DNA of 64,000 nucleotides from Mesostigma viride (GCA_009746045.1 RPFO01000154.1:2132001-2196000); one strand, 5' to 3'. Shown: positions 1 through 11,762, counted from the first letter of the stretch. Numbers and translations: made by a program. Notes: a model not told the origin generated them from the sequence alone.

Positions 1-687
1 GCCTGCGCCAGATAACAAATGTGCTCCCCATCAAAACCAGTGATGACCCCACCATGTAAAACTGTCTCCTTTCCAATTTTCCTTTCCCCATTCCCTGCCA
101 AGCTCCCCACGAGCACACCCGGCGCGGCCACAAAGGGAGCGGTGCGGCAATCACAGCAGGAGGCCAGCCCTGATTGTAGTAACATCGTTCTTCATAGACA
201 ATTGACTGCCAAGCCCAAAACTTGGGCCCACATTGGCGCACTTCCATCACCCTGCGACGCCTTCCCGAGAGACTGGGTGCCCACATGAGGCCTGTCGCCA
301 CCCCCGAATTCTCTTTATGATTTCCATGCCCCCTTCGTCCCATGACTGCCGCCTGCCCGCCCGCCCCCCCGCCCACCCACCTGCCCGCCCGCCTGCCTGC
401 CTGCCCTCCCACCCACCACCCCTCCCCCTCCCACCGCGGGAATATTATGCTTCCATTTCACGGCCATCCTTGTGCCAACCTGCAGGGTCCACAGGCCAAG
501 CCCAGTTAGGTAGCCCCATGAGAACCAGGGCAGTGCGCTTGAGGCCGCGTATCCCGAATCTGCCAGCACACCCACCGCACAGCCCCCCCCCCCCCCCCGC
601 GCGGGACCGCCAGCAAAATCACCAAGAATCATGGTTCATTCTCATATCCATCGCCCTTTGGATAATCCACATGTTTCCCCTCACATG
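1..687. other. 3' flank of the AP2-B3-PB1 gene, C-rich, no gene seen
   Basis: This stretch lies downstream of the minus-strand transcription factor. It holds pyrimidine-rich runs, a degenerate CCCGCC/CCTGCC tract around 355-425 and a poly-C run around 583-599. Open frames here are low-complexity proline or glycine products of those tracts and are not credible genes. Confidence 0.6.
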
Positions 688-3456
688 TCACCGCCGGATG
701 AACAGCTTCTTCACGTTCTTCTTGAAATGGTCCCACACCTCGTCGCCCATGATGATCATGTCCATCTCGCTGTCCAGGTACAGCACCGAGCAGCCGCCCG
801 CGCTCTCCAGCAGCGCCTTCTTGAGCTGGAGCGTCGAGTTGAAGCGACACAAGTCCACACTCACCCCGAACGGGCAGCCCTCCACAAAGCACTTGACGGA
901 GTGCGGCTGCTGGCCGCTCGATTTCCCGTCCCCGCTCCCTCCGCTTCCGTCGCCGCCGAGCGACAGGATCGCAGACATGTTCTCGGGGGGGAGGCACCCG
1001 AGCTTGGCCGCCATCTCTTGGGACCACCCAGCATCGCCGCCCGCGCCCGCTGCGTCCATCCAGCCCGCCAGCGCGCCGGCGCCACGCTTGCCCTTGTCGT
1101 CCCCGTTGTCCATCCCCTTGCCCTCGCCACCATCACGCCCGCCCGCACGAGGGGAGCTGCCGCCGGAGCCGTCGCTGTCGTCCACGTGCTTCTGGCCCCC
1201 GTCACCCCCCGCCGCGGCACCGCTCTTGTCCCCCCCGCCGGGGACCGCGACGACCGCAGGGATTCCCCCCGCCTGGCCCGCCACCGCCATCATCGACGCG
1301 TAGGGGTCGCTGCTCGCGCTGTCCAGGAGCGGGGGCCAGGGGACCTGGAGCTGGACACCAAAGAGCTTGGTCCCAGGCGCGCCATCGCCCTCCGGTGACG
1401 ACATGTCGCTCCCGTCACCGCCATCCGAGTCGTTCGCCTGCTTGCCGCGGCCCGTGCCGGAGGACCCTCCCACCGGCTTGAACATCATGTACGGGGGGAT
1501 GCCCGCGCCGCCGAGGGGGAACCCGCCGAGCGCGGCCGCCGCCGCAACGCCCCCGCCACGGCCGTCTGAGCCGCCGGCCGCCTGCAGCTTCATCATCGCC
1601 CGCTGCTGCTCATGCTCCTTCATCTGCTTGCGCGCCATCTTGCTCCACGGCATGCCCTCACCGTCACCCCCCTCCGCCTTCATGCCCCCGTCCCCGGCCT
1701 TGCGCTTGCTCCCGCTGAGGCTCGACCCGCCCACCCCGCCGGCCGCCTGCAGCTGCAGCGGCCGGTCCCCGCCGCCGGACCGGCTGCTGCCGCCGCCACC
1801 GGCCCGCAGCGCGTCCTGTGCCTGCTGCTGCCGGTGCACCTGGAGCGTGTGTAGCTCTTCAGGGGACAGAAGCAGCGGGACCTGCGGGGTCGCCCCCGTG
1901 AGGGAGTTCACGTACCCAATCCCGCCCGCGCCCGCGGCTGTGGCGGGGACCAACCCCCAGGGATGCGCCCCCGCTGCGCCAGGGATCATTGACGGGACGA
2001 TCATAGGGAACTGCCCCGCAGCCATGCGGCCCACCATCTGCTGCTGCTGCGCCATGAGCATGCGGTGATGCTGCGGCATCATGCCGCCCTGGCCCGTGAA
2101 AACCCAGCCGAGCTCCATGCCGTCAGGCGGGGCCGGCCGGCGCTTGAACCGGATGAACAGCTTGCCTGTGTTGGACCGCTGGAAGACCATGACGTCGCCG
2201 GGGCGCAGCCGCTTCTCCTTGACAAAGCGCGACCAGCCCTTGGTCAGCACATAGCTCTGGGAGCTGTTCCAGAACGAGTACCGAAAGTGCCACGAGTTGT
2301 TCGCGTCGTCATGGAAGACCAGCTGGCGCGCGACCGCCTCCTGTGATAGGTCCAGCGGAAAGCAGCGCTCCGCGTGCTGCTTGGGGATGACGAGCCGGTT
2401 GAGCTTCCCAACGTCACTCGGGGTGACCATCTTCTCGAACAGGTCCTCCATCTCGTCACCGTCCTCCGTCACGTCCCCAACATCCCCGGCCGCGATACGC
2501 TGCGCCACCTCCATCGACGCCTTCTCCTCGGGCGTCTGAGGGATGCTGTCCACGGGCGTGCCCGACTTCTGCGCCGCATGGATCAGGAGCGCCAGCTGGA
2601 CGGCCGTGAACGAGCCGCCAGGGGGGCGGGTCAGGTGCGCCCCCGCAACACGACCGGGCGTGTGATGACCCGCGCCGCCGACGGCATGACTGGCCCCCCC
2701 CGCGGGGCTCGAGACCGGCACGCCGCGGGGGATAGGGGTCGTGTCAACACCCCCCTCCGCTCCCACGGCCCCCTCGCCGCCCTCGGCACCACGCCCACAC
2801 ACCGCGCCGCTGTGATGGCTGTTCTCTGACTTGCCCTCGTCATCGCCCTCGTCCTCCAGGTCACCCCCGCCCAGCTTAGCCTTCTTGTTCTCACCACCCA
2901 CGGTCGTCACCTCTCCCTCCGAGGGGATGCCCTCCGGGATAGCCTCGTCCGCACCCTTGGGGGCTTGGTCGCCGGGCCGGGCGGACACTCCAGGGATGGA
3001 CGCAGTGGGGAGGATGGTTGATGAGGGCTTGGGCTCGCCCTCGGCCCCAGGGACCTGGGGAGGGCGTAAGAGGATCGAGTCGGCACAGATGCCGCCTTCC
3101 CGGGTCGCGTCGGCAGAGGAAGGGCGGTCCCGGTTCGTGGACACTGGGGCCTTGGCAGTCGCCGAGGCGGGCACGGCAGGGAGGGCCACGTTCGGTTTCG
3201 GGAGGCTGCTAGCCCGGTTGAACGAGGGGCCCCTGCCGGAGGCCTCCAGGCACGCATCCGAGCCTTCCCCTCTAAGGTCATTGGCGGCTCGTCGGTAGGC
3301 AGCAGCGGCTTCGTCCTCGCTTTCAAATGTGCCCAGCCAGATACGGGTGCCGGCATCATGGATCTGGGCGCCCCACTGGGTACCCCCGCTCAGCGAAACG
3401 ACGCCTCGCCAGCGAGAACCCATGCCGGACACTTGGCCTTCCGGCTTGGGAGCCAT
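688..3456 (-). CDS. AP2-B3-PB1 transcription factor (RAV/ARF-like)
   Basis: Predicted nuclear DNA-binding regulator of about 922 residues, read from the first ATG at 3456. Domains in order: an AP2 domain at about residues 14-71 (SRWRGVV start, WLGTF core, ending [12 protein letters not shown]); a RAV-type B3 domain at about 342-440 ([18 protein letters not shown], then the [22 protein letters not shown] core); long Gly/Ser/Gln-rich linkers; and a C-terminal PB1 (AUX/IAA-ARF dimerisation) domain at about 852-922, with a basic lysine in the first strand (HSVKCF) and an acidic OPCA-type motif ([16 protein letters not shown]). The open frame continues upstream to 3576 without an ATG. A pyrimidine-rich tract ending in CAG near 3521 could be a splice acceptor, so a 5' exon may exist. 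RAV proteins normally have AP2+B3 and ARFs have B3+PB1; all three together is unusual. Family certain, start uncertain. Confidence 0.9.
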   Translation of the reverse strand: MAPKPEGQVSGMGSRWRGVVSLSGGTQWGAQIHDAGTRIWLGTFESEDEAAAAYRRAANDLRGEGSDACLEASGRGPSFNRASSLPKPNVALPAVPASATAKAPVSTNRDRPSSADATREGGICADSILLRPPQVPGAEGEPKPSSTILPTASIPGVSARPGDQAPKGADEAIPEGIPSEGEVTTVGGENKKAKLGGGDLEDEGDDEGKSENSHHSGAVCGRGAEGGEGAVGAEGGVDTTPIPRGVPVSSPAGGASHAVGGAGHHTPGRVAGAHLTRPPGGSFTAVQLALLIHAAQKSGTPVDSIPQTPEEKASMEVAQRIAAGDVGDVTEDGDEMEDLFEKMVTPSDVGKLNRLVIPKQHAERCFPLDLSQEAVARQLVFHDDANNSWHFRYSFWNSSQSYVLTKGWSRFVKEKRLRPGDVMVFQRSNTGKLFIRFKRRPAPPDGMELGWVFTGQGGMMPQHHRMLMAQQQQMVGRMAAGQFPMIVPSMIPGAAGAHPWGLVPATAAGAGGIGYVNSLTGATPQVPLLLSPEELHTLQVHRQQQAQDALRAGGGGSSRSGGGDRPLQLQAAGGVGGSSLSGSKRKAGDGGMKAEGGDGEGMPWSKMARKQMKEHEQQRAMMKLQAAGGSDGRGGGVAAAAALGGFPLGGAGIPPYMMFKPVGGSSGTGRGKQANDSDGGDGSDMSSPEGDGAPGTKLFGVQLQVPWPPLLDSASSDPYASMMAVAGQAGGIPAVVAVPGGGDKSGAAAGGDGGQKHVDDSDGSGGSSPRAGGRDGGEGKGMDNGDDKGKRGAGALAGWMDAAGAGGDAGWSQEMAAKLGCLPPENMSAILSLGGDGSGGSGDGKSSGQQPHSVKCFVEGCPFGVSVDLCRFNSTLQLKKALLESAGGCSVLYLDSEMDMIIMGDEVWDHFKKNVKKLFIRR

Positions 3457-4220
3457 TTCCTTGGACTCCCCAACCTTAACACCGTCAGAATTTGCAGGCG
3501 CGCCCGGAACACCAGGTTGCTGCACGAGCAACAAAACCGCGTCGCGGTACGCGGCCAACCAACGGCCATCGAATAATCATATGGGGAAAGATGAAATTTC
3601 TGCGTCAGATAGTCGAGGCAAAGAAATCTCTTTGTCGCTACTAAAAACCAACCACGTGGACTACAATGCGGGTGGGATAAACGAGGCATGAAAATATATT
3701 TAACTCAAGGCACACACGGACCTTGATCATGGCGATATCAGCAGCTCACAGAACGTTCGGCAAGTTTACCCCAGCGATAGCGCTCGAAAAGCATCCAATG
3801 CTAGCTAGGTTAGCCGCTAAGTCATGCCCGAGCAAGCTTCTCGGCGATTACTCCCTTAATTACTAACGATTTCAAATCGTGCGCTCCAGTTACCTTTTTT
3901 TTCGTAATCCCCTTCCGCGCCCCTCGCTTCGTTCGTATTTTTCAACAAACAGCTAGGACAAGCAAAAGCTTTGGCCCCCAGGCTCGTTGTACTGCCGTGG
4001 TCTCCCCCCTTCAAATCTGTTGTTGTTCCTCGCTCCCCACCCTTGGCCGCGCGGTACAATGTTCGAGGGGCGCAGAATTTCAGCAGCAGATCTCCACGGG
4101 TGGCGATGGGCGGGCGGTTAGGACTGAACCCTGGGATGTCGCAATCCAACGGCCACAGCTGTTGCGTAGTACTCGTTGCCTTGGTCCTTTCAAAGCTTGC
4201 GCAAAATGCACAACGTAGCC

Positions 4221-4272
4221 ATTGGGTGTTGTTGTTGTTGTTGTGTCCCACGCCGCACATGGGCCAGCAGAG
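4221..4272 (+). repeat. (GTT)n-tailed dispersed repeat, copy 1
   Basis: A run of GTT units joins the core GTGTCCCACGCCGCACATGG, followed by GCCAGCAG. The same join recurs near 5000, 5127 (inverted), 5418/11763 (split by the copia element), 11985 and 12022 (both inverted). A simple trinucleotide tail attached to a constant 25-30 bp core resembles the 3' end of a non-LTR retroposon. The family itself is not recognised. Confidence 0.6.
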
Positions 4273-4517
4273 AATCTATAGTGGCCATTGGGTGTATCTT
4301 CTCAATGAAAAAAATCAAGCGTGGCGGACCGTACTAGATATACAGGGACTGAAAAGTTGTCTGAGCACTAGCCGTTTCCAACGTCATCTGGGTTTCATAC
4401 CTGGCTTGCCACGCCAGACCAGCCTGCCACAGGCTGCGGATCCTTTCCCCAGGGCAGGGGCAGGGCCTCGTGCAATCTGTGCTGTCACTGGGGAAGCACG
4501 GCAGTTGGTGACGTTAC

Positions 4518-4573
4518 TGAATATATTCCATGTCATGGGTTACTGAACTATTCCATGTCATGGGTTACTGAAC
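4518..4573 (+). repeat. Two-unit tandem duplication
   Basis: A segment of about 27 bp containing TTCCATGTCATGGGTTACTG is present twice in direct succession. No function is apparent. Confidence 0.7.
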
Positions 4574-4996
4574 TAATCAATTGGGTGAGAACCGAATTTG
4601 GTGACGACATATGTTATGATTGGGTGCCCTGTGGCGAGTTTCGCAAGGCCTCGTGGATCCTCGTGGGCACTGTAAGCGGGACCATGTGATTGGCTGGAAA
4701 GTTCGACCGTGCCGTCGGCATCGGGCTGCTCCTTCCCTGGACGGGCGGAAAACTTTCGTGGATAGACCTTCAGAGTTATACTCGTGGACACTGGATATTG
4801 CCGCAGCCAGAATCCATAACGCGGTCTTCAGAGCTGTCCACGCAGCCAGCGTCCAACATTTGGAACGACAGCTCATGGGAGCCTGTGGACAATTATCGAG
4901 ATTTGTGAGATCTTCGCGGACACATTAATTGTCCAACTTTGCAGACAGCAAAAGCTTACGTCAACCCGCATACTTTCGGGGACGGTCCTTGGGGAC

Positions 4997-5034
4997 GACA
5001 GTTGTTGTGGTTGTTGTTGTTGTGTCCCACGCCT
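4997..5034 (+). repeat. (GTT)n-tailed dispersed repeat, copy 2
   Basis: GTT/GGTT units followed by GTGTCCCACGCC, after which the sequence departs from the other copies (TGAGGGACG), so this is a shortened version of the repeat at 4221. Confidence 0.5.
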
Positions 5035-5126
5035 GAGGGACGACAGTTAAGCGGGTATATAATCTTCCAAGCCCGCTTCGTTGGTTGGCACTAAAAAAAT
5101 CCAAGCACTCGTGCCGTCCCTTCCCA

Positions 5127-5172
5127 CGTGCTGCCCATGTGCGGCGTGGGACACAACAACAACAACAACAAA
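5127..5172 (-). repeat. (GTT)n-tailed dispersed repeat, copy 3 (inverted)
   Basis: Reads TGCTGCCCATGTGCGGCGTG, then GGACACAAC and AAC units on the plus strand, the reverse complement of the copy at 4221. It faces the copy at 4997, forming a loose inverted pair about 100 bp apart. Confidence 0.6.
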
Positions 5173-5436
5173 GTTGTGCCCCTGCCACAGCTCCTTCGCC
5201 CTGCCGCGATCCCAAGCGAAAAATATATACCCCCTTAGACGCGACAGTCTCGCACCGATCTTAGGGCCAGCATGATGCCTGTGTCAGCCTGTCAGGAACG
5301 TATAATGAATATTCTGGTGTCGCCATGCCCGGCATGCCGTTTTCGATGCAAAGATTCGACTCCATCTTCATGCTTCTGCTGCTGAACGAGCTTCTGGCTT
5401 GCCGCGCCGCTCCGTTGTTGTTGGTTGTTGTTGTTG

Positions 5437-5441
5437 ATTCC
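5437..5441. repeat. Copia target site duplication, left (attcc)
   Basis: ATTCC directly precedes the 5' LTR and recurs at 11763-11767 directly after the 3' LTR. A 5-bp duplication is usual for Ty1/copia integration. The target was a (GTT)n-tailed dispersed repeat: GTT units lie to the left and CCCACGC to the right. Confidence 0.9.
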
Positions 5442-5873
5442 TGTCAGAAGTATCGACACACCTGCCTGAAACTAGTACTTATAGTTTAGTGCTAGCTCTG
5501 GACTACATGGACGGGCATGTGCCGCATGTTTAAGTTCTGTTCCATAAGTGACCCAGTCATTCTGTGACTGACCTTGAACTTTGGTTGTGAATGGTTGGCT
5601 TGAGATCACGTTATGATTGTAACTGCCACACAGTCAGAAAAGACCCAGTTTGGTGTGGCCACGTTGTAGGTAGATCATAACTGCTACCCAGTAGCTGAGC
5701 CTGGAATTGTTTAAAAGGCGAAGCTACGCACCTTGTTTGCTCTCTCAGTACCTCACACCTCACACACTCCTGTGGTGGAACTAGCAGCCGGCCAGCTGCC
5801 GACTAAGACTTATTTTTATCTGAGTGAAATAAAGTAAAACTTTGTGGCAAACATTGCTTTCACACTCCTCACA
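5442..5873 (+). repeat. 5' LTR of the copia element
   Basis: Begins TGTCAGAAGTATCGACAC and ends ...CTCCTCACA, matching 11332-11762. It carries a TATA-like TTTAAAAGG at 5710-5718 and an AATAAA polyadenylation-type signal at 5828-5833, consistent with U3 promoter and R/U5 functions. Confidence 0.93.
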
Positions 5874-5889
5874 TGGCATCGGAGTGCGG
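5874..5889 (+). promoter_or_regulatory. Copia primer-binding site
   Basis: TGGCATCGGAG follows the 5' LTR immediately. It resembles the methionine-tRNA-complementary binding site typical of copia elements (TGGTATCAGAGC). Which tRNA is used was not determined. Confidence 0.6.
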
Positions 5890-6118
5890 TTCGCACGCCT
5901 TTCGACCTGCTTACCGCTGGTAAAAGTCGTTTCCGGAGGCTCTGCTCGCGGTTGACTTTAAATTTGTGTATTTCGGCAAGATTTGCATGACGACAGCGTA
6001 GGCGGAGGTTTGATTCCCGTCTGGCGCGTAATACAAAAGGTGCTTGGTTCGATTCCTGGCCGGAATCTCTTGGTCAACGTTACCTTTTTTTCGGAGTTTT
6101 CTGCTGTTTTTTGCTGGA

Positions 6119-7117
6119 ATGGCTTCCGGCACTCGTAGCCAGGTCGCTTCCGCGAGTCGCGCTGCTGGCAGTAACGATTTTGATGCCGACGACTCTGCCG
6201 GTCTGGCCGCTTTGACTGCAACTTCCGTAACTCTAACCGATTCGGGTCTCCCAGGCGAAGTATTTTTTGACGCAGCAGCTGGGCTGGCTGCCCTGGCTTT
6301 GCCCCGCCCGGTGGTGACGAGGACGCCGCCCTCGGTGCTCCCGATGGTGAGAATCGGGCGGTTGACGGTGGTGGTTTGAGCCGCGGTACGGCGGGGGGGG
6401 GCCCCGCCCGAGCCTCCTTTGTGGCTTGCAAGGAGCTTTTGAAGGATGTTCGTGGGGTCAAGGTTTTTACCGGCTCAGATTGGACGCTGTGGATCCCTTT
6501 TAAGGACCATTTCTTGGGCCTTGTTTCCCTTTATGCTGGCCTCCTTGGAGTGCTGGCAGGTGTTGTCCAGAACGTGCAACTGGATCGGCTCCTTTACGTT
6601 GCCTTGTTGGCCGTCGTCGATGGGCCTGCGCGTGCCTTGATGCAGACGCTCCCCCTGGATCGTCGCCTGGGCAGTCTGGCCATCACCAAGCTCATCCAGG
6701 TCTATGAGCATGGCAAGCTCACCAAGTCCATGCGTCTGGACTTGTGGAAACAAATGGCCCAACTTCGTCAAACTGCTCGCGAGACTGTGGAGCCGTATGT
6801 GAACCGCTCGGAACTGCTGTACGCCAAGCTACAGGCTGCAGGCATTACGTTCCCAGTCGCTGCCTTCATTGCCAGCGTCCTCAGCGGTCTGCGCGCCGAG
6901 TACCGGCCCGCGCTAATCTCCCTCCGTCTTGACGAGGTCGAGACTGTTCCGGTCCTGCGGCAGCGCCTGATGGAAGTTGAAGATCTGCTGACGGGTGGCC
7001 TCCCGTCCCCTGCAGATTCTGGCTCTGCCTCCAACCACGCGTACCATACCCCTGGCCGGGGGCGTGGCCCACGGAATGGCGGTGCCCGCGGCAACGGCAA
7101 CGGCAACAGCAACGGCA

Positions 7118-7176
<59 letters not shown>

Positions 7177-10100
7177 CACGGCAACGGCCGCGCCCACGGC
7201 AATGGCCACGGCAACGGCCACGGCCATGGCGGTAGCAGCGGGGGGCGCGGCGGGCGCGGTGGTGGTCGCGGTGGTGGCGCAGGGGTCGGGCGTGGTCGCG
7301 GGTCGCCCTGCTCCGTCTGCGCCAAGCCTGGACATGACGCCGCCACCTGCTGGACTGCCCATCCCGCCCAGCGCCCTGCTCACCTCCGCGGTGACGGCGC
7401 CGGGCACGCCCATCACACCGACGCAGGCCTGCCTCCCTTGGAGACGACGTACGCGTTCCACGTGGGTCGAGACCCTTTAGGTGCTTCCCTGCGCGACGGT
7501 GTGCAGCCTCACGGGCAGGCCTCGCTTCGTCCAGTGCACGGCCTTGCGCCTTCCCCGTCCCGCTCGGGCAGTCGTCTCTCGGCACCCCGCCCCAGCACCT
7601 CCTCGGACTCGACGGCTGGTTCCTCAACCACCGCTCCTTCTGTGCTTCACACGGCCGCAACGGCCTCGGCTAGGTGTGCCCCGGAGTGGGTGGTTGACAC
7701 GGGTGCCACGTACCACATGACGCCTCACCGGGCGGACTTTGGCGATGGATTTGATCCCGCCTTCCGGCTGCGCATCACCGGCTCGGGCGGCAATCTGCAT
7801 GCGGGCGGCAGGGGCCCTCTGCTTCTCCGGCTCGGCACCCCGGACGTGCACCTCGGCCCAGCTTTGTATGTCCCAGGCCTTCAGGCCCGCCTACTCTCGG
7901 TGAGCCAGCTCTTTAAAGCCGGCCATGATGTGGACTTTAAGCACCTGCGCCTCACTTTGGGGACCCGCACGTTCCCCCTCGTGGAGTGTGACGGCATTTA
8001 CTTGCTCCGCGGGGTGGCGCCCCATGCCCTCGCCACATCAGCCGCCCCCGTGGACCTGATGCAGTGGCACCTGCGCCTCGGACACGCTGGCGCGGATCGT
8101 ATTGCTCGGCTAGCCGCCGACCCCGCCTCAAACATGGTGACCCACGGTCCCAAGGCTCCCACGTGTCCTTCCTGCCCTGCCGGTCACTTGCGGCGGAGCA
8201 GCTTTCCCCCCAGCACGACGCCACGCTGCGCGACCCCTCGCCATCGCCTGCACTGCGACCTGCTAGGTCCCATGCGGACCCCTGCCGTGTTGGGGGACTG
8301 GCGGTATGTCCTGGGCATCACGGATGAAGCCACTCGTTTTCACTGGGTTTACTTCTTGAAGACGAAGGACGCTGCCGTTGGGAGCCTGCGTCACTTCCTG
8401 GCCACGGAGATCAAGCCGTTCCGGGCGTCCGCGGCCACGGCGCCTGTGGAGCTTCGCTCCGACCAAGACGCGGTTTTCACTGGCCAGGACTGGCGCGCCG
8501 TCTGCGCCGAGTATGGCGTGCGGCAAGAGTTCTCGTCCCCCTATACGCCGGAGCAGAACGGCGTGGCGGAGCGATTCTGGGGCGTCGCAGTTAGCATGAC
8601 CAGGAGCATGCTGGCGCATGCTGGCCTCGGCAAGGAGTTCTGGGCTCTAGCCTTTGCATGCGCCATCTACATCATCAACAGGCTGCCCTGCCGCAGCAAC
8701 CCGGAGCACGCAACGCCCTACTTCCTCATGTATGGGCGCCCTGCGGATTTATCCGGCATGCGTGTGTTTGGCTGCCCCTCCCACGTCTTGGTTGAGGGGG
8801 CAGCCCGTGAGAAGTTTGATTCTCGCGCTGAGGATGGCCTCTTCGTGGGATACAAGCTTGACTCCCCGGCCTACCTCGTATGGGTGCCCGACAAGGCGAC
8901 GGGCGGCGGGCGTGTCATCGAGCGCAAGCACGTGCAGTTCGACGAGACGTGGCGCAACCGGGCCCCGCAGGCTGCGCAGTGGCTCCCGGCGGCCCCCTTT
9001 GCGGAGGCCGACCTCTTTCCCGCCGACATGCTGACTCCTGCCCCTTTGCAGTTACCCTCTGCCTCTGCCGAGGACTCTGGGGGGCCGGCAACGCCCTCCA
9101 CTGCCTTGCCCGCAGGCCGTGAGGACAGCTATGTCAGCATCGGGGGGACTCCTGAGCGTTTCGTTCTCCCCCCGGCCGCCGCTGCGGCCATCCAGGCACT
9201 TGTGCGGAACGGCCATGCTCCGACGGCTCCGGCTCCTGCCTCGGCGCCGACATCTTACCTCACCGTGTCAGATGCTCGACAGCATGCCCCTCTGTTGCGC
9301 GGACAGGCCTCTGGCCACTCGCGTTCTGCGGCGTCATATGAACACGCCGGGGCGGGGATGCCTCCGCCGCATTTGAGTACCTCGGTTGACCTGGAGAGCA
9401 CGGCTGACAGCACCGGCTATTCTCCTCCGGCGTCCCCTGGTGCCTCTGCAGGTCTCCTCCCCGTGTGGGGTTCCCGTGGTGCTGCCTTGTGTGGCGACCT
9501 TTCTCATGGCAGTAACACCCCCGCTCCCCCTGGTTTCGGGGGCGATGATGTATTGGATGACGCACTTTCTTCCTGGCCGGATCAACCTGTCACCAAGGCT
9601 GCACGGATCCACGCGCATCACTCACTTGTCGCTGACCTGTGCTTCGCTGCTGCTTTTCATAGCCAGCCTGCGTCCGTGCCCTCCTCTCCCGCTGCCGCCC
9701 TTGCCTTGCCGGAATGGCGCACGGCCATGGAGAGTGAGCTGGCCAGCCTCCAGGAGCACCAGGTTTACGAGCTTCTGCATATGCGTGATCTTCCGCGCGG
9801 TGCCAAGCTCCTACCCACCAAGTGGGTCTTCGCCCAGAAAGCTGATGGGCGGTGCAAGGCCCGGTTTGTGTGCAAGGGGTTTGCACAGCGCGAGGGCATT
9901 GATTTCGGTGAGACTTTTGCTCCCACCGTCCGTGCTGCCACCGTGCGCCTGGGCTTGGCTCGTGCTGGCACTGCTGGCCACCCCATCCGGCAGCTGGATG
10001 TCCGCACCGCGTTCCTCTATGCTGAGTTGGAGGAGGACGTGTATGTCCTTCCCCCCAAGGGCTTTGAGGAGCGCGACCCCACTGGCCAAACGTACCTCTG

Positions 10101-11186
10101 GCGCCTCCGGCGGAGCCTCTATGGGCTCAAACAGGCGCCCCGGAACTGGCACCACACGCTCCGGGACTACCTCATCCATGAGACTGGCGCTGTCCAGAGC
10201 ACCACGGACACGTGTCTGTTCCTGTATGTTGGTGGTTTTGCCTTCGTCCATGTCGACGATCTCCTGGTCTCCCACTCCTCGGCGGAGTGGCTATCGCAGT
10301 GGACCCAACGGGTGTCCCAGCGCTTCCAGATCACCGAGACGGATGCCCCCTCCCTCTTTCTGGGGGTCTCCCTGGTCCTCGACCCGCCGGCGCGCACAGT
10401 TTTTCTGCACCAAGGCCCGTACCTGGAGGCCCTCGCTGAGCGCTTTGGGGTCTCCCCACGGGCGGTGAAGACGCCCATCGTCCCCAACACCCCCCGTGGT
10501 GAGGGGGGGCTTCTCAACGCGGACGACACTCGCGTCTACCAAGCGATCACCGGGGCACTCCTGTATGCGATGGGATGCACTCGGCCTGACCTGGCATTCG
10601 CAGTCAACCTGCTGACTCAGAATATGAAAAACCCTACTGTAAGCGACCTTGGGCTGGCACGCCGGGTGCTTCAGTACGCGGTACACACCAAGGACCTGGG
10701 TCTGTCCTACTCGGGGCAGGGGGGGCTGGTGGCCTACTCGGATGCCGACTGGGCAAACGATCCTGTGGACCGCAAGTCAATCACTGGCAACGTGGTCATG
10801 TACCGCGGTGCTGCGGTGGAGTGGACCAGTCGCAAGCAGCCCACTCCAGCCCTGTCCACCTGTGAGGCCGAGTACATGGCCCTGTGCGGTGTCACGCAGC
10901 AGGTGGTCCCCTTCTCACCATCACCAAGGAGTTGGGTGACCCGGCCTCAGGGCCAATTCAGGTGTTTTGCGACAACACTGGTGCTGTGGCTCTGTCACGA
11001 GACCCTGTTCACCCTCGGCGTACCAAGCACATCGACGTCAAGTACCACTACATTCGCGCGAAGGTCGCGGATGGCACCGTTCAGGTGTCTCACCTTCCTG
11101 GGGCAGCGATGATCGCCGACATGCTCACCAAGGCACTACCCGAGCCACGTTTTGTGGAGCTCAGACACAAGTTGTTGGGTATTTGA
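6119..11186 (+). pseudogene. Copia gag-pol polyprotein with two frameshifts
   Basis: Translation most plausibly starts at the ATG at 6119 (MASGTRSQV). The frame then shifts between about 6260 and 6303, near a T6 run, into the long frame that ends at 11112. Visible parts: gag helical domain (about 6420-7000), a Gly-Asn repeat, a CX2CX4HX4C zinc knuckle (7309-7353), protease WVVDTGA (about 7689-7709), an integrase H2C2 region (about 8065-8180) and D,D,E core (HCDLLG, RSDQD, NGVAERFW), reverse transcriptase with FVHVDDLLV (about 10242-10268), and RNase H (SDADWAND, CEAEYMAL). A second shift near 10884-10925 moves RNase H into the frame ending at 11186 (HIDVKYHYIR, LPEPRFVEL). Both shifts are one base. 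They could be mutations, assembly errors or, for the first, programmed frameshifting. Confidence 0.9.
7087..7215 (+). repeat. (GGCAAC)n microsatellite inside gag
   Basis: Hexanucleotide GGCAAC repeats encode an uninterrupted Gly-Asn run followed by Gly-His variants, just before the zinc knuckle. The hexamer keeps frame, so length changes would be tolerated. Long antisense open frames here are by-products of the repeat. Confidence 0.85.
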
Positions 11187-11320
11187 GTTACTGGCAATTC
11201 GTGATGAGACAACATAAGGACACACTTGCTAGCCTGTGACAGTGGTCCCATACTACAGTTCTTTTATTTAGTGAACATTTGTTCTGGCTTGCTTGAGTTT
11301 GTTTTCCGGCCTGTGTGCCG

Positions 11321-11331
11321 AGTAAGGGGGG
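11321..11331 (+). promoter_or_regulatory. Polypurine tract of the copia element
   Basis: Purine-rich AGTAAGGGGGG lies directly before the 3' LTR, the usual position for plus-strand DNA priming. Confidence 0.75.
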
Positions 11332-11762
11332 TGTCAGAAGTATCGACACACCTGCCTGAAACTAGTACTTATAGTTTAGTGCTAGCTCTGGACTACATGG
11401 ACGGGCATGTGCCGCATGTTTAAGTTCTGTTCCATAAGTGACCCAGTCATTCTGTGACTGACCTTGAACTTTGGTTGTGAATGGTTGGCTTGAGATCACG
11501 TTATGATTGTAACTGCCACACAGTCAGAAAAGACCGGTTTGGTGTGGCCACGTTGTAGGTAGATCATAACTGCTACCCAGTAGCTGAGCCTGGAATTGTT
11601 TAAAAGGCGAAGCTACGCACCTTGTTTGCTCTCTCAGTACCTCACACCTCACACACTCCTGTGGTGGAACTAGCAGCCGGCCAGCTGCCGACTAAGACTT
11701 ATTTTTATCTGAGTGAAATAAAGTAAAACTTTGTGGCAAACATTGTTTTCTCACTCCTAACA
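11332..11762 (+). repeat. 3' LTR of the copia element
   Basis: Matches the 5' LTR over its full length. Differences seen by eye are a small change in AGACCCAGTTT versus AGACCGGTTT and three substitutions near the 3' end. Confidence 0.93.

Larger units (their letters stand above)
3577..5436. other. Intergenic region upstream of the transcription factor, repeat-bearing
   Basis: No credible gene. The stretch next to the minus-strand transcription factor should hold its promoter, but no clear core element was identified. The rest contains three copies of a short dispersed repeat with a (GTT)n tail and one small tandem duplication, listed separately. Confidence 0.5.
5442..11762 (+). mobile_element. 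Ty1/copia LTR retrotransposon, complete structure
   Basis: A 6.3-kb element bounded by two LTRs of about 431 bp and a 5-bp ATTCC target duplication. Internal order is primer-binding site, gag, protease, integrase, reverse transcriptase, RNase H, polypurine tract. Integrase before reverse transcriptase identifies copia rather than gypsy. By eye the LTRs differ at only about five or six positions, indicating recent insertion. The coding region nevertheless has two frameshifts, so this copy is probably not autonomous unless they are sequence errors or programmed shifts. Confidence 0.95.

Noticed and set aside
233-1398. Plus-strand frames of 255-356 codons opposite the transcription factor
   Set aside because: They are shadows of the GC-rich minus-strand coding region and are proline/alanine-rich without domains.
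6768-7660. Long antisense frames opposite copia gag
   Set aside because: They arise from the GGCAAC hexamer and GC-rich codon bias of gag. The plus-strand frame has recognised domains.
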